64,000 bases of DNA from a virus. Made by a program: the position numbers and the translations under genes. The notes under the pieces are model-generated. The model saw nothing but the letters and a program-made list of their open reading frames with translations, was not told the DNA's origin and did not search any database. The stretch is from positions 23,459-87,458 of the IMG/VR virus record IMGVR_UViG_3300031851_002880, one strand, 5' to 3'. Below, one piece after another: positions 34,681 through 43,400 of the stretch. Numbering within the stretch: the stretch's first letter is position 1; every line of letters begins with the position of its first letter.

Positions 34681-36046
34681 TCCAGTCCTCTAATATTTCT
34701 CTATATTCAGGAAACACTTTCCTAAAGTTTTTTCTTCTACGTTTATCGTATGCTTGTATGTATCTTACAAAATCCTGTCTATGTTCAATAGCTGGCTCAG
34801 AATTACGTAAATAATCACAGAACCTTTTTATTTGATCCCACTCTTCTAAATAAAGTCTAGCAAACTTATCTGGGCTATGATACTTTAACCAACTTTCACA
34901 GGTAGACTCAATTGCACTTGCATATAGTTCTCTATCCTCAGTATCTAAGAGTGTGCATTGTAAATGCGGTGGCCACCGCATAATGTTTATGCTTAGAGGT
35001 ATCCTATTATATTCAAACGCTTTGTTATACTTTTTTCTAAAGTCCATTACTACGTTAATAAATTTCTCAAATGTTGGCAATGCTAATATGTTTATAGTTG
35101 TCATCATTGCTACTGAACTGTCAGTTTGGTCTAATACTTGTTCTACGTTTGTTATCCATTGTGCATAGTCTAACCCATCACGCGAGTATTCTGCTTGCTC
35201 ACCAATACTTTCTAAACTTGTGTACACATCTATTTTTTTGACTTTACCTTTTAGTTTGTTAATTGACTCTATCAACTTTGTTATTAGTTTATCAGGAACA
35301 CACAAGTTTGTGTTTATTGCTATTTCTAAATTAGGCTGTGGATTTTCTACTAGCATGTCTAGAAGTTTCCATGTTTCTTTACTCATTGTAGGTTCGCCGC
35401 CAGTAATACGCAACACCTTTAAATGAGGTAACGCATCAGGAAACCATTTCCAAAAGGCCTTAACGTAAGGATTTACTTCACTGTTAAGGTAAGGAAACTT
35501 TTGTGTCTTTTTGAGATAACTTAGATCATGTGATCCGTGCTTTGTAGGATAAGATCCGTTTTGCTGTATATCTTCCATCCACTTACTGCTAATTTCAGGT
35601 GAACAGTATGAACATGCAAAGTTACATGCATTAGAAAAACTTACTTCTAAGTAACTTGGATATGTATTTTCATTAGGATTTGATTTTGCAATTTCATCAA
35701 ATCTATCCCATGCCCAATAGTCGGCTGTCTTATAGTGTCTGTCACTAAAGTAATTTTTATCTAAGTCTTCTATGTTCCAACAGTAATCACACTCTTTTGG
35801 ACGTTCTCCGTTCAGCATCATTTCACGCTGTTTCTTTTTGTGTTTACTATTGTGTAGTGCATGTGGATTACCCATTATTTCACTAATAGGTATTTTATGA
35901 GGAGCAGGATGGTGACAACTATGATTATATCCGTTTTGCAAGTATAATGTAGTTTGTAACCACTTAGCTGTACAGAAACTACAACTTACAGAATTTATCT
36001 GTTTCCGTTTCTGCTCAAGTAATTCGATGCGCTTTTCATTACTCAT
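34673..36046 (-). CDS. Radical SAM protein with N-terminal twitch-like region (copy 6, HHPP type)
   Basis: The 457-residue protein has C22, C25, C44 (SCHHPAPHKIP) and C86/C89 (ECDYC), then CNFACSYC at C141, C145 and C148, RITGGEPTMSKETW and EYSRDGLDYAQWI. It ends RRRKNFRKVFPEYREIL. It is clearly the sister of copy 5 along its whole length. It overlaps the glycosyltransferase-like gene upstream by four bases, linking radical chemistry to the sugar genes on the transcript. Confidence 0.87.
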   Translation of the reverse strand: MSNEKRIELLEQKRKQINSVSCSFCTAKWLQTTLYLQNGYNHSCHHPAPHKIPISEIMGNPHALHNSKHKKKQREMMLNGERPKECDYCWNIEDLDKNYFSDRHYKTADYWAWDRFDEIAKSNPNENTYPSYLEVSFSNACNFACSYCSPEISSKWMEDIQQNGSYPTKHGSHDLSYLKKTQKFPYLNSEVNPYVKAFWKWFPDALPHLKVLRITGGEPTMSKETWKLLDMLVENPQPNLEIAINTNLCVPDKLITKLIESINKLKGKVKKIDVYTSLESIGEQAEYSRDGLDYAQWITNVEQVLDQTDSSVAMMTTINILALPTFEKFINVVMDFRKKYNKAFEYNRIPLSINIMRWPPHLQCTLLDTEDRELYASAIESTCESWLKYHSPDKFARLYLEEWDQIKRFCDYLRNSEPAIEHRQDFVRYIQAYDKRRRKNFRKVFPEYREILEDWNA

Positions 36047-36969
36047 TCAGGATCAATCACAAACTGTTGCTTTGGGTTTCTACTTGGGTTTTGGTATACC
36101 GTCTTAAAGAACTTGCTCTGTTGAGCGTCTAAGGGCTCAACAGCAATAGGAATATTTAATTCTTTTATTAATTTAGTTCCGAGTTCTGTAGAATAATACT
36201 CAATGTCTTCTTGTACTAATTTACCTTTTTCTTCCCACATAGCGTTTAGATATTCAAAGTCACGCACTTGTACATAATCCCAGTCAGTACACATTGTTTG
36301 GTACAGCCCTTCTCTAGCACCGTATATAGCCCAAGCACCGTTTCGTACATCAGAACCTAGCATTAACCAAATCCATAATCTATGCAAATTCTTCCAATGA
36401 CCTTTTAGAAATTGTTCTTGTGTAGGCTTTACACCTTGATCTAGTGCCATCTTAACACCTTCTCTAAATCCTGCACGCCATGCTTGTTGTGGTGTTTCGT
36501 TATTATATACATAACTGTAACAACTATTTTGTTGTATATACTTTAAGTCCCAACAAAAGTCTACTTGTGCATGTGGATTATCTGGATCTGCATTTTCGTG
36601 TGTTTTCATATCTAATACATACTGCTTTGGCCAACACTTTAGTCCGCCATTACCATACATAAGTCCATTAATAACATTTTTGCCGCACCAACTAATTACA
36701 CTATGTTCCAAATCGGCGTGAGCGTCAAAGTCAATTTCTTGTACAAGGAACTCTGGGTTAATTTGATTGTCACCATCAACTGTAATAAATCTGTCAGTTT
36801 CACTTAATTTTGCACATGCTTTGTGTGCAGCGTCACTACCTTTTACTCCATGTACACGTTTAGCCCAAGGAATCTTACTACACAAGTCCGCATAGTTCTT
36901 TTCAGCGTTAGGCTCGTCATAAGACAAATAGATTATATCATAATCAATAACTTTAAATTTATTACTCAT
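36043..36969 (-). CDS. DGD-motif glycosyltransferase-like protein
   Basis: The 308-residue protein begins with YDIIYLSYDEPNAEKNY and ends that domain with FITVDGDNQI (D65-D67), a likely DxD metal and sugar-nucleotide site of a GT-A fold. Later landmarks are GNGGLKCWPK, TPQQAWRAGFREG and GAWAIYGAREG; related segments occur in the last unit of the 545-residue protein at 21508-23145 (YGGVKLLPR, GEWAIKGARQG). Start and end overlap neighbouring genes by 8 and 4 bases. Activity and acceptor are inferred only. Confidence 0.65.
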   Translation of the reverse strand: MSNKFKVIDYDIIYLSYDEPNAEKNYADLCSKIPWAKRVHGVKGSDAAHKACAKLSETDRFITVDGDNQINPEFLVQEIDFDAHADLEHSVISWCGKNVINGLMYGNGGLKCWPKQYVLDMKTHENADPDNPHAQVDFCWDLKYIQQNSCYSYVYNNETPQQAWRAGFREGVKMALDQGVKPTQEQFLKGHWKNLHRLWIWLMLGSDVRNGAWAIYGAREGLYQTMCTDWDYVQVRDFEYLNAMWEEKGKLVQEDIEYYSTELGTKLIKELNIPIAVEPLDAQQSKFFKTVYQNPSRNPKQQFVIDPE

Positions 36970-37579
36970 TAATTACCTCATGCTTATATGTTTCAAAATA
37001 CTTTGCAGTATAAACGCTTACAACATTATTTTTAAATTCAAACTTTGATTCAAATGGAAAATTAAATTCATCTGTTTTAATTAAATCATTTACTGAAAGA
37101 CGTAATGACCTTAATAGAATATTAGGATCGTACTTTTCTGTAATACTAAAGAATATATTACTATTAATATTTACTGCTTCTGAATTCAAAAATTCACGCA
37201 AAGACTTACTTACTTTAATTGTCCAACTTTGTTTAATATTATCTTGGAAAATAATTAAATCACAATCACCGTCAACAAACATAGGTACTTCATAAAGTGT
37301 ATTGTATACGTGATCATTTTCAGTTTCTAAGTCGCCTCTTTCTCTAAGTGTGTATTCTTTAAGGCCAATGTCAAAAACAACTTTGTATTCATTCATTGTC
37401 TTTGTGCCAGACATGATCTCTGTTATACTATTTGCATCTACTTCAATATAAGAATTATCATCGTTACCTTTTTTGCCTACTCTAATAAGTTCTCCAGTAT
37501 CTGTGTCAAATTCTACAAAAGTTTTTGTTGGTACTTGTAGCCCTTGAATCATATCTAAGAATGTATTTGTTTCAGACAT
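36962..37579 (-). CDS. Hypothetical protein
   Basis: I do not recognise this 205-residue protein. It is acidic, with a strand-rich look (FVEFDTDTGELIRVGKK near residue 21, then EYKVVFDIGLKEYTLRE), no signal peptide and no membrane segment. The region NIFFSITEKYDPNILLRSL resembles nothing known to me. It lies between two types of glycosyltransferase genes and overlaps both by eight bases. It could be a virion component expressed with the accessory genes or an accessory subunit. Confidence 0.6.
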   Translation of the reverse strand: MSETNTFLDMIQGLQVPTKTFVEFDTDTGELIRVGKKGNDDNSYIEVDANSITEIMSGTKTMNEYKVVFDIGLKEYTLRERGDLETENDHVYNTLYEVPMFVDGDCDLIIFQDNIKQSWTIKVSKSLREFLNSEAVNINSNIFFSITEKYDPNILLRSLRLSVNDLIKTDEFNFPFESKFEFKNNVVSVYTAKYFETYKHEVINE

Positions 37580-38417
37580 CTAATAACTCCTCGTATCTCT
37601 TTATAACAGCGCCTTCTATAAAGTCTTTTTCTGTGTAATGTAAAATACCTGTTTGTATGTGATTACCTAACTTTAAATTACAATCTTTATCCATATAAAC
37701 ACTGATTCTGTTTTGCCATTTGTTTATTGCTTCGTGCCAATCTTGTATTCTTGGCTTCATATGTGTAAAACTTGGAAACTTTACTCTTGTATTCGTAATT
37801 TCAGAGTCACAATCTAAAATCTTAGATACAATAGCTGCACTTACATCAATACTACAACGCTTAGGATAATGTTCTTTAACATATTGCCCGTAGAATAATT
37901 CCCAATTATTAACTACAAGTTCTAACCAAGTATAAAACTTATGAGAAAACTCACATTTCTTAAAGTAATGCAATCCTGAGTACAAGTTAGGCAATTCATT
38001 TGCAGTAAATGCTTTGCGATAATAATCACTAGTAACTAAATCACCTCTATACGTGTAAACATTACTTACAAAGTACATTTCATAGTTTTCTAAAAACTTT
38101 ACCCATGAGTCAATATCTTGCAACACTAACATATCTGTATCTAACACCAACGTTCTTGTATAAGGAGATACATGATATATTTTCCAGCGATTTGATATTT
38201 TCCAATTTTCTTTTTCTGCACTGTCAGTCCATGGTATTTCAATAATGTTATCAAAAAATCTTTGATACTGTGCAGGTACTTCGTCATTAGTGATAAGACT
38301 AACAGGAATACCAGGATTAGTTTTTGCAATACTCATTGCTGTAACACATGCTTGCTGAACATAGTCGTCAACATCATTATTTTGCGCAAGCATTACAATA
38401 CCAAAATTATCTTCCAT
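37572..38417 (-). CDS. GT-A (GT8-like) glycosyltransferase, copy 1
   Basis: ATG 38417 is chosen over 38435 because AAGGAGA lies about six bases upstream. The 281-residue protein has the start IVMLAQNNDVDDYVQQA, a central TLVLDTDMLVL (D93 and D95 as DxD), and a later HYFKKCEF and HTETW-less C-terminus ending HYTEKDFIEGAV. The layout fits GT8-like retaining glycosyltransferases that use a nucleotide sugar and a metal ion. It shares its order of motifs with the next-upstream gene, so the two are tandem duplicates. Confidence 0.75.
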   Translation of the reverse strand: MEDNFGIVMLAQNNDVDDYVQQACVTAMSIAKTNPGIPVSLITNDEVPAQYQRFFDNIIEIPWTDSAEKENWKISNRWKIYHVSPYTRTLVLDTDMLVLQDIDSWVKFLENYEMYFVSNVYTYRGDLVTSDYYRKAFTANELPNLYSGLHYFKKCEFSHKFYTWLELVVNNWELFYGQYVKEHYPKRCSIDVSAAIVSKILDCDSEITNTRVKFPSFTHMKPRIQDWHEAINKWQNRISVYMDKDCNLKLGNHIQTGILHYTEKDFIEGAVIKRYEELLDV

Positions 38418-39264
38418 TGGATGTCTCCTTGTCAATTTGTCTTACAAGACTAAATTTATTCATTACGTGAATACTTTGTCCTCTAGTTCGAAGTGCTGTG
38501 TATTCTCCTATATGTTTTTCTTTTTCAACTAAGAAAAGCATGTTGTCATTATCTAAATCCCACAATATATCTTTATCTAAAGTGTACAATAGTTTTCCAG
38601 GCAAAGGTGTTACAAAGCCACCTTGCTGAAATCCATTCATCATGTGTATTGCTATACTAAATGCAAAGTCATTTCTAAACATTTTGCTAGGTATTTGATA
38701 AACTCTTCTGTAGTGATCATATTCATCTTGTATATGTGCAACTAAATCAAAAAATCTTTCGTTAATACTTGTTTTTTTGAAGTATACAACAGTAGCCCAA
38801 TAAAAATCTACACTACTATCACTTACATACTTAAATTCTCTTGGATTTCTAATGTTAGATATGTCTATGCTATCTCGATATATTGAAAAGTCATTTACAC
38901 TACCAAATACATTTTTAAGTAAAGAGTTAGACACTACATAATCAGTGTCCATAAGTATTGTTTCATTATACGGAGAGAATCTGTATGCATTAAATCTATC
39001 TAAATTTTTGAAATGCGCACGTTGGCTACTCATTGCGCCATCGTTGAATGTTCTGCCGTTGTCTTTAATCCAAGGTTCAATTGGAATAACCTGATCAAAT
39101 ACTGCTGTATCAAATTCACGTTCTAAATAATGGATAGAATCTGTTACTAGAGTCGTTGGCACGCCTAAGTATTGCTTTACACGTTTAGCTAAGAAATATG
39201 CTTGTTTGATATAATCAATTTGATCATTATTTCTAGCAAATAATAGTACGCCTTTGCTACTCAT
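38407..39264 (-). CDS. GT-A (GT8-like) glycosyltransferase, copy 2
   Basis: The 285-residue protein has GVLLFARNNDQIDYIKQA at its start and ETILMDTDYVV (D106 and D108 as DxD), then VVYFKKTS and a C-terminal RGQSIHVMNKFSL. It resembles copy 1 in length and motif order, although the sequences have diverged clearly. A sugar transfer in the host cytoplasm is the likely role. The ATG overlaps the 116-residue gene upstream by eight bases. Confidence 0.72.
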   Translation of the reverse strand: MSSKGVLLFARNNDQIDYIKQAYFLAKRVKQYLGVPTTLVTDSIHYLEREFDTAVFDQVIPIEPWIKDNGRTFNDGAMSSQRAHFKNLDRFNAYRFSPYNETILMDTDYVVSNSLLKNVFGSVNDFSIYRDSIDISNIRNPREFKYVSDSSVDFYWATVVYFKKTSINERFFDLVAHIQDEYDHYRRVYQIPSKMFRNDFAFSIAIHMMNGFQQGGFVTPLPGKLLYTLDKDILWDLDNDNMLFLVEKEKHIGEYTALRTRGQSIHVMNKFSLVRQIDKETSNGR

Positions 39265-39607
39265 AGTCTACTAAATTTTCCACTGACCTATTTGACTTTA
39301 TTTTTTCATATTCTGCAAAATAATTATTTGAAGCAGTAAAGTAAACATCTAAAATGTCGTCATAGAATGATTCTAAACTTAGAATGTTTGTAGGTATATC
39401 GTTGTCATCTGTAAGCACTGCTTCTTCAAGACCCTTTTCAACTAATAGACCTACAAATGTAATCAGTTCTTTAGTAACAGAAAATTGACATCCGTTTGTA
39501 TAGTACAATAAATCTTCAAAATATTTTTCTTTAAGTAATCTTTTTTGGTTATTCATAGTAACCATGAAGTTACTAAAGTCCAATGCTTTTTCTAGACGTT
39601 CATCCAT
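39257..39607 (-). CDS. Small hypothetical protein (116 aa), first gene of the accessory operon
   Basis: I cannot assign this protein. It is predicted helical and acidic (KALDFSNFMVTMNNQKRLL, then SFYDDILDVYFTASNNYF). The ATG at 39607 is preceded by GGAGAG. It is the first gene after a clear sigma70-type promoter (39631-39659) and overlaps the glycosyltransferase gene downstream by eight bases, so it leads the polycistron. It could be a small regulator or a structural accessory protein. Confidence 0.65.
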   Translation of the reverse strand: MDERLEKALDFSNFMVTMNNQKRLLKEKYFEDLLYYTNGCQFSVTKELITFVGLLVEKGLEEAVLTDDNDIPTNILSLESFYDDILDVYFTASNNYFAEYEKIKSNRSVENLVDYE

Positions 39608-39630
39608 AAGGCTCTCCGAGTTATTATAAT

Positions 39631-39659
39631 AGTATATAATACTTTTTGGATTTTGTCAA
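39631..39659 (-). promoter_or_regulatory. Strong sigma70-like promoter of the accessory operon
   Basis: On the minus strand, a perfect TTGACA (39654-39659) is followed after 17 bases by TATACT (39631-39636, five of six to TATAAT). A normal leader with GGAGAG follows before ATG 39607. It lies in the 63-base gap between the tail genes and the accessory cluster and would transcribe the cluster with host-type polymerase, probably earlier than the late genes. Confidence 0.75.
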
Positions 39660-39670
39660 GAAGAACCTGA

Positions 39671-40882
39671 CTAGATAGTTTGTAAAATTGTACCTGTTAC
39701 AGGTGAAATATCAACAGTAGTATAATCTACTTCATCTATTGTAAATGTACCAGATGGACGGAATAGTTGAACACTAGAATTTAATGTTCCAGTAACATCT
39801 TCGTCAATATCAAAGAATGGTGCTTGTGATGGAGGGCTATCAAGATCTTGGAAACGTACTCTAAATCTTATTTCAGTGTTGCTTATTTCTCTTACATAGA
39901 TATCCCAGTCATTATCTACATAATCACTACCTGAATAATTAGCAAGTAAAGTGTACCCTGCACTAAGACCTATATAATTGCCTTTATTAGCTTGTATTGT
40001 TGCAGAACCTGATGTTGTTGTTGCTGATCTGCCAAAAGTAACTATCCCAGCTGTGGATAATAACGAGCGCCAGTCATTTGTCTTTAGTCCTGAACCACCA
40101 GTTATACTAGAAAATATTCTAATCTCGCCGCCAGCATTAAAAAATCCTTGACGTTCGTTTGCGTTTTGCCAGTTTACACTAAACTCGTGTGTAAGTGTGC
40201 CGTTCCAATTTGTAAATCTTTGTCTTGATATTGTAGAACCTGTACCGTCACGTAGATCATCTAAATCGTACTGACCAGCTCCTTGAGCAAATAAGTTTGC
40301 TTCAATCTGTGTCATTAAAGATTCTAATTGTCCAAGTATAGTATCGTCAACTATGTCAACTTGTGCTGTCGGTGTAAAGTCTGCAAGAGGATTAGTACCT
40401 GTTTGATGTACTCTAGCTGCCATAATATCAAGGTAAAGATTAAACCACTGTGTTGCTGTTATTCTATCACCACGTACTTCACGCAATCTATGAGTACCTA
40501 CTGTTCCGCTTACAGCAACAGCAATTTTAGAGCTGTTATTAATTGCAGCAGTAGTGTGTAATGTAAATGTATTTGCACCTGTTCGATTTACATAATAGTA
40601 GTCTTCGTTATTAAGGCCGTAAATATCTTGATTTCCGCGGTTATCGTATAATACTAAATCCCCGTCTATTAATCCGTGATTATTTATTGTTATAACACTA
40701 GAATTACTTATAGAACTTGCTACAGCCCAGTTTACATTTCTATAATTGATAGCAGTTACGTTTCCGCTTCTAATAGGCTGTGCATACCCTGTTGTACTAG
40801 ATGGCAGTGTTGGATTGCCATAAACCGAGGCAATTCTATTTTGCAAATTATTGAATCGTGTTGCTAGTACTGATGTAGGCAT
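39671..40882 (-). CDS. Phage appendage/tail-fibre-like structural protein (copy 1)
   Basis: The 403-residue protein begins MPTSVLATRFNNLQNRIASV and shares FFNAGGEIRIFSSITGG and GLKTNDWRSLLSTAGIVTF with the protein at 40923-41852, showing that the two are paralogues. An insert of about 110 residues near the N-terminus (VITINNHGLIDGDLVLYDN, TFTLHTTAA) is absent from the shorter copy. The composition is that of a beta-rich virion surface protein. Position just after the tail fibre genes and behind a late promoter box supports a structural role. I infer an appendage or fibre component. Confidence 0.7.
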   Translation of the reverse strand: MPTSVLATRFNNLQNRIASVYGNPTLPSSTTGYAQPIRSGNVTAINYRNVNWAVASSISNSSVITINNHGLIDGDLVLYDNRGNQDIYGLNNEDYYYVNRTGANTFTLHTTAAINNSSKIAVAVSGTVGTHRLREVRGDRITATQWFNLYLDIMAARVHQTGTNPLADFTPTAQVDIVDDTILGQLESLMTQIEANLFAQGAGQYDLDDLRDGTGSTISRQRFTNWNGTLTHEFSVNWQNANERQGFFNAGGEIRIFSSITGGSGLKTNDWRSLLSTAGIVTFGRSATTTSGSATIQANKGNYIGLSAGYTLLANYSGSDYVDNDWDIYVREISNTEIRFRVRFQDLDSPPSQAPFFDIDEDVTGTLNSSVQLFRPSGTFTIDEVDYTTVDISPVTGTILQTI

Positions 40883-40909
40883 GCGAGCTCCGTAACTGTA
40901 TCACATAAC

Positions 40910-40917
40910 TATTTATG
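40910..40917 (-). promoter_or_regulatory. T4-type late promoter box (CATAAATA)
   Basis: CATAAATA on the minus strand, 27 bases before ATG 40882, matches the T4 late consensus TATAAATA at seven of eight positions. It lies in a 40-base gap in front of a structural gene. No -35 element is expected for this promoter class. Confidence 0.7.
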
Positions 40918-40922
40918 CGTAG

Positions 40923-41852
40923 TTAAAGTATGATAGAATTAAACAGATTTGGTGCTTCTACTTCAACGCTTGGACCTGTTGCTCGGTATACTTGTATAAT
41001 GCTTTTTAATATTCCGTCAACACTTTCATCAACACCGCCAGCAATACCTCCTGGAGGTACTGGTAATATAGGACTATCACCAGTGTCTTCGTCTCTATAT
41101 GATATTAAAAACTTAATTACACTGTTATTTTGCTTTTTAGCAGCAATAGTATATCTGTTTTCAGCATATGCTGCATTTACGTCACTACCTACTTTTTGGT
41201 AAATTAATTGATATGTTGTAGTTAAATCATAGAATCCAACACCATATGCTTGTCCAGATCCTGAAGATGCTGTAGTATTATATTTAAACTGTACTGTGCC
41301 TGCATTGTTAAGAATTACACGCCAATCATCTGTCTTTAATTCTGAGCCACCTGATAATGTACTGTAGAAACGTAATTGTCCGCCACTATTAAAGAAGTGC
41401 CTTGCTCCATCTGCATTTTCAAATGTTACTTCGACTTCGTGTTGTAAATTGCCACTCCAACCTGTTTCTCTTGTGCTAGTTACACCTGCTGTTAAACTTG
41501 CTTGTGAGTCATTGATCTGAAATCTGTCAGCTTCAATGTTTAGCATTAAACTTTCAAAAGCACTTACTGCTTTAGCTACATAAGGCGAAGTATCATCGTC
41601 AATAATTAAATCTGCAACATTTATTGATTGTATTTGAGTAGGAACTATACCTGTCTGATGGGTTCTTGCTCTACTCATATCTAAGTACAACCCTTGCATG
41701 TCGGCTGCTGTAACTGTTGCACTTGCAAGTGCTTGATCACTTGCTAGTGTTTGGCCGTAACCGTCGGAACCACTACCATTACCTTGTATTGTTGCAATAC
41801 GAGATTGTAAGTTGTTGAACCTTGCTGCTGTAATTAGATCACCGACTGCCAT
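40923..41852 (-). CDS. Phage appendage/tail-fibre-like structural protein (copy 2)
   Basis: The 309-residue protein begins MAVGDLITAARFNNLQSRIA and has FFNSGGQLRFYSTLSGGSEL and LKTDDWRVILNNAGTVQF, matching copy 1. It lacks copy 1's insert near the N-terminus. The ATG follows an AAGGAAAA ribosome site, nine bases after the upstream tail-fibre gene. Its role as part of the virion is inferred from this context. Confidence 0.7.
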   Translation of the reverse strand: MAVGDLITAARFNNLQSRIATIQGNGSGSDGYGQTLASDQALASATVTAADMQGLYLDMSRARTHQTGIVPTQIQSINVADLIIDDDTSPYVAKAVSAFESLMLNIEADRFQINDSQASLTAGVTSTRETGWSGNLQHEVEVTFENADGARHFFNSGGQLRFYSTLSGGSELKTDDWRVILNNAGTVQFKYNTTASSGSGQAYGVGFYDLTTTYQLIYQKVGSDVNAAYAENRYTIAAKKQNNSVIKFLISYRDEDTGDSPILPVPPGGIAGGVDESVDGILKSIIQVYRATGPSVEVEAPNLFNSIIL

Positions 41853-41861
41853 AACTTTTCC

Positions 41862-43361
41862 TTATACCTTAAGTACGCATTCTACTAGCTTTTCACCTTC
41901 GTCACTATTGCTTTCTAATGCAATACCAACTAATGCTGTTGCTGCAATAGTTGAACAAACACCATCTTCCCAAGCATACACAGGTTGTCCTTTTGAAACT
42001 GGTCCAGATACTCTTACTGGAACACGCCCTTTAAGACCAATTGCTTGACCGTCTGCTTCACTGTTCATTAAGTATGCTGGTTTTTCTGAAATAACACCTA
42101 TACACATATTACTTGCACTTGCTGCTTTTGTTTCAGCTTCTCCGCCTACTGCCATTGCTGTACCTACTGGATATTCTTCGTCAGTTGTATACTTTTCTGC
42201 AAGGTCAGCATATTGTGCTTCAGTTGCTCTACCTTCAAATGTTACTGCTCTAAGTTTGTTGTCTGATGTTCTTATAGCTATTGTACCGTTTGGCGCTGCT
42301 GCTGGACTTTGTGCTGAACTTGCAGAAATATAATTTCCACCTTCGCCTCTAAGTGTATCAGCTTTTGTTGCTACTCCTACAAAACTTGTTGCATAAACAT
42401 TTGCCCATCGTAGTGATTCACTACCAAGGTTCTTTGTATTATCTACAGCTGGAACCATTCCATCTGATACTATTGAAAGAACATGCTGTGTTGTACTTGT
42501 ACCATCATTTACTTTGAAAGCAATTTTACTATTTGCACCAACAGTATGTTCTATAATACCTGCGCCTTGTAACGAACCTGCCGCTGTTTCAACACGAATT
42601 TTTAGATCTAAACTGTCGCCTAATGCAATTCCGTTGTCTTTTTGGAAATTAACTACTTCAGTAAATACTGTAGCCGAGCCTGGTGCTGCAATAACATATT
42701 GACTTGCGTCAACACCGCCTAATTTCAATGCGTTTGTAGATGTTCCCCAAAATCTGTGATCACCTGTTGTTATGCCAGTGTCAGGGGTATTGACAAGCGT
42801 GATGCCTTTTTTGATTTTGGCAAATCCTGAAATTGGATTTGAATCTGAAAGTTGAAATGCTGTAGCACTATGTATTGTAATTACTTCGTCGGAAATAATA
42901 CCTTCAATAATTGTATGTGGCCCGCCAACAGTATCAAGAACTTGACGACTACGCATTTGGGTAACACCTTCGCCTGCATTCTGTGGTCCAATTAATATAA
43001 AGTTTGTGCCATCAAACACATATAGTTGTTTGTTTGATACGTCCCACCAAAAGTCACCTTGTGTTAGTCCTGTTGGTTGTGCTGCTTCAACTTCTGAGCC
43101 ACCTGTTGTACGCCATTTATTTCCATCGTAAAACTTTAATTTGTTAATAGTACTATCGTACCAAAGCTGCCCACTAATTGCACGTGGTGGAGGATTAGCT
43201 CCACTAAAGTTTTCTAACAAAAACAACATGTTTTCGTTTTGAATTTCACCATATCCTGCATAGTTTTTGCCGATGAATTTTAGATCAGTTGTTGTATCAA
43301 CTGTACCATCTTCAACTATTGTTAGGATAGTGTTATTATATCTATCTATTTGATAAGCCAT
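41862..43361 (-). CDS. Tail-fibre-like protein with shared repeat module and S74-like C-terminus
   Basis: The 499-residue protein starts with the module found in the two upstream genes (NMLFLLENFSGANPPPRAIS, GQLWYDSTINKLKFYDGNKW, GDFWWDVSNKQLYVFDG). The C-terminal half has RWANVYATSFVG, then ADLAEKYTTDEEYPVGTAM, a segment typical of fibre C-termini that act in folding or host contact. It probably forms a trimeric fibre. A late box (43386-43393) lies in front of it, with no strong Shine-Dalgarno sequence visible. Confidence 0.75.
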   Translation of the reverse strand: MAYQIDRYNNTILTIVEDGTVDTTTDLKFIGKNYAGYGEIQNENMLFLLENFSGANPPPRAISGQLWYDSTINKLKFYDGNKWRTTGGSEVEAAQPTGLTQGDFWWDVSNKQLYVFDGTNFILIGPQNAGEGVTQMRSRQVLDTVGGPHTIIEGIISDEVITIHSATAFQLSDSNPISGFAKIKKGITLVNTPDTGITTGDHRFWGTSTNALKLGGVDASQYVIAAPGSATVFTEVVNFQKDNGIALGDSLDLKIRVETAAGSLQGAGIIEHTVGANSKIAFKVNDGTSTTQHVLSIVSDGMVPAVDNTKNLGSESLRWANVYATSFVGVATKADTLRGEGGNYISASSAQSPAAAPNGTIAIRTSDNKLRAVTFEGRATEAQYADLAEKYTTDEEYPVGTAMAVGGEAETKAASASNMCIGVISEKPAYLMNSEADGQAIGLKGRVPVRVSGPVSKGQPVYAWEDGVCSTIAATALVGIALESNSDEGEKLVECVLKV

Positions 43362-43385
43362 TTGTTACCCCTAATGCTTTAATAT

Positions 43386-43393
43386 TATTTATC
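43386..43393 (-). promoter_or_regulatory. T4-type late promoter box (GATAAATA)
   Basis: GATAAATA on the minus strand lies 24 bases before ATG 43361 in the 39-base gap between two fibre genes. Seven of eight positions match TATAAATA. It resembles the boxes at 40910 and 48185. Confidence 0.7.
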
Positions 43394-43400
43394 GTAATTT

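Noticed and set aside
39608-39670. Factor-independent terminator at the end of the structural genes
   Set aside because: I looked for a GC-rich hairpin followed by a T run on the minus strand and saw none; the gap holds only the promoter.
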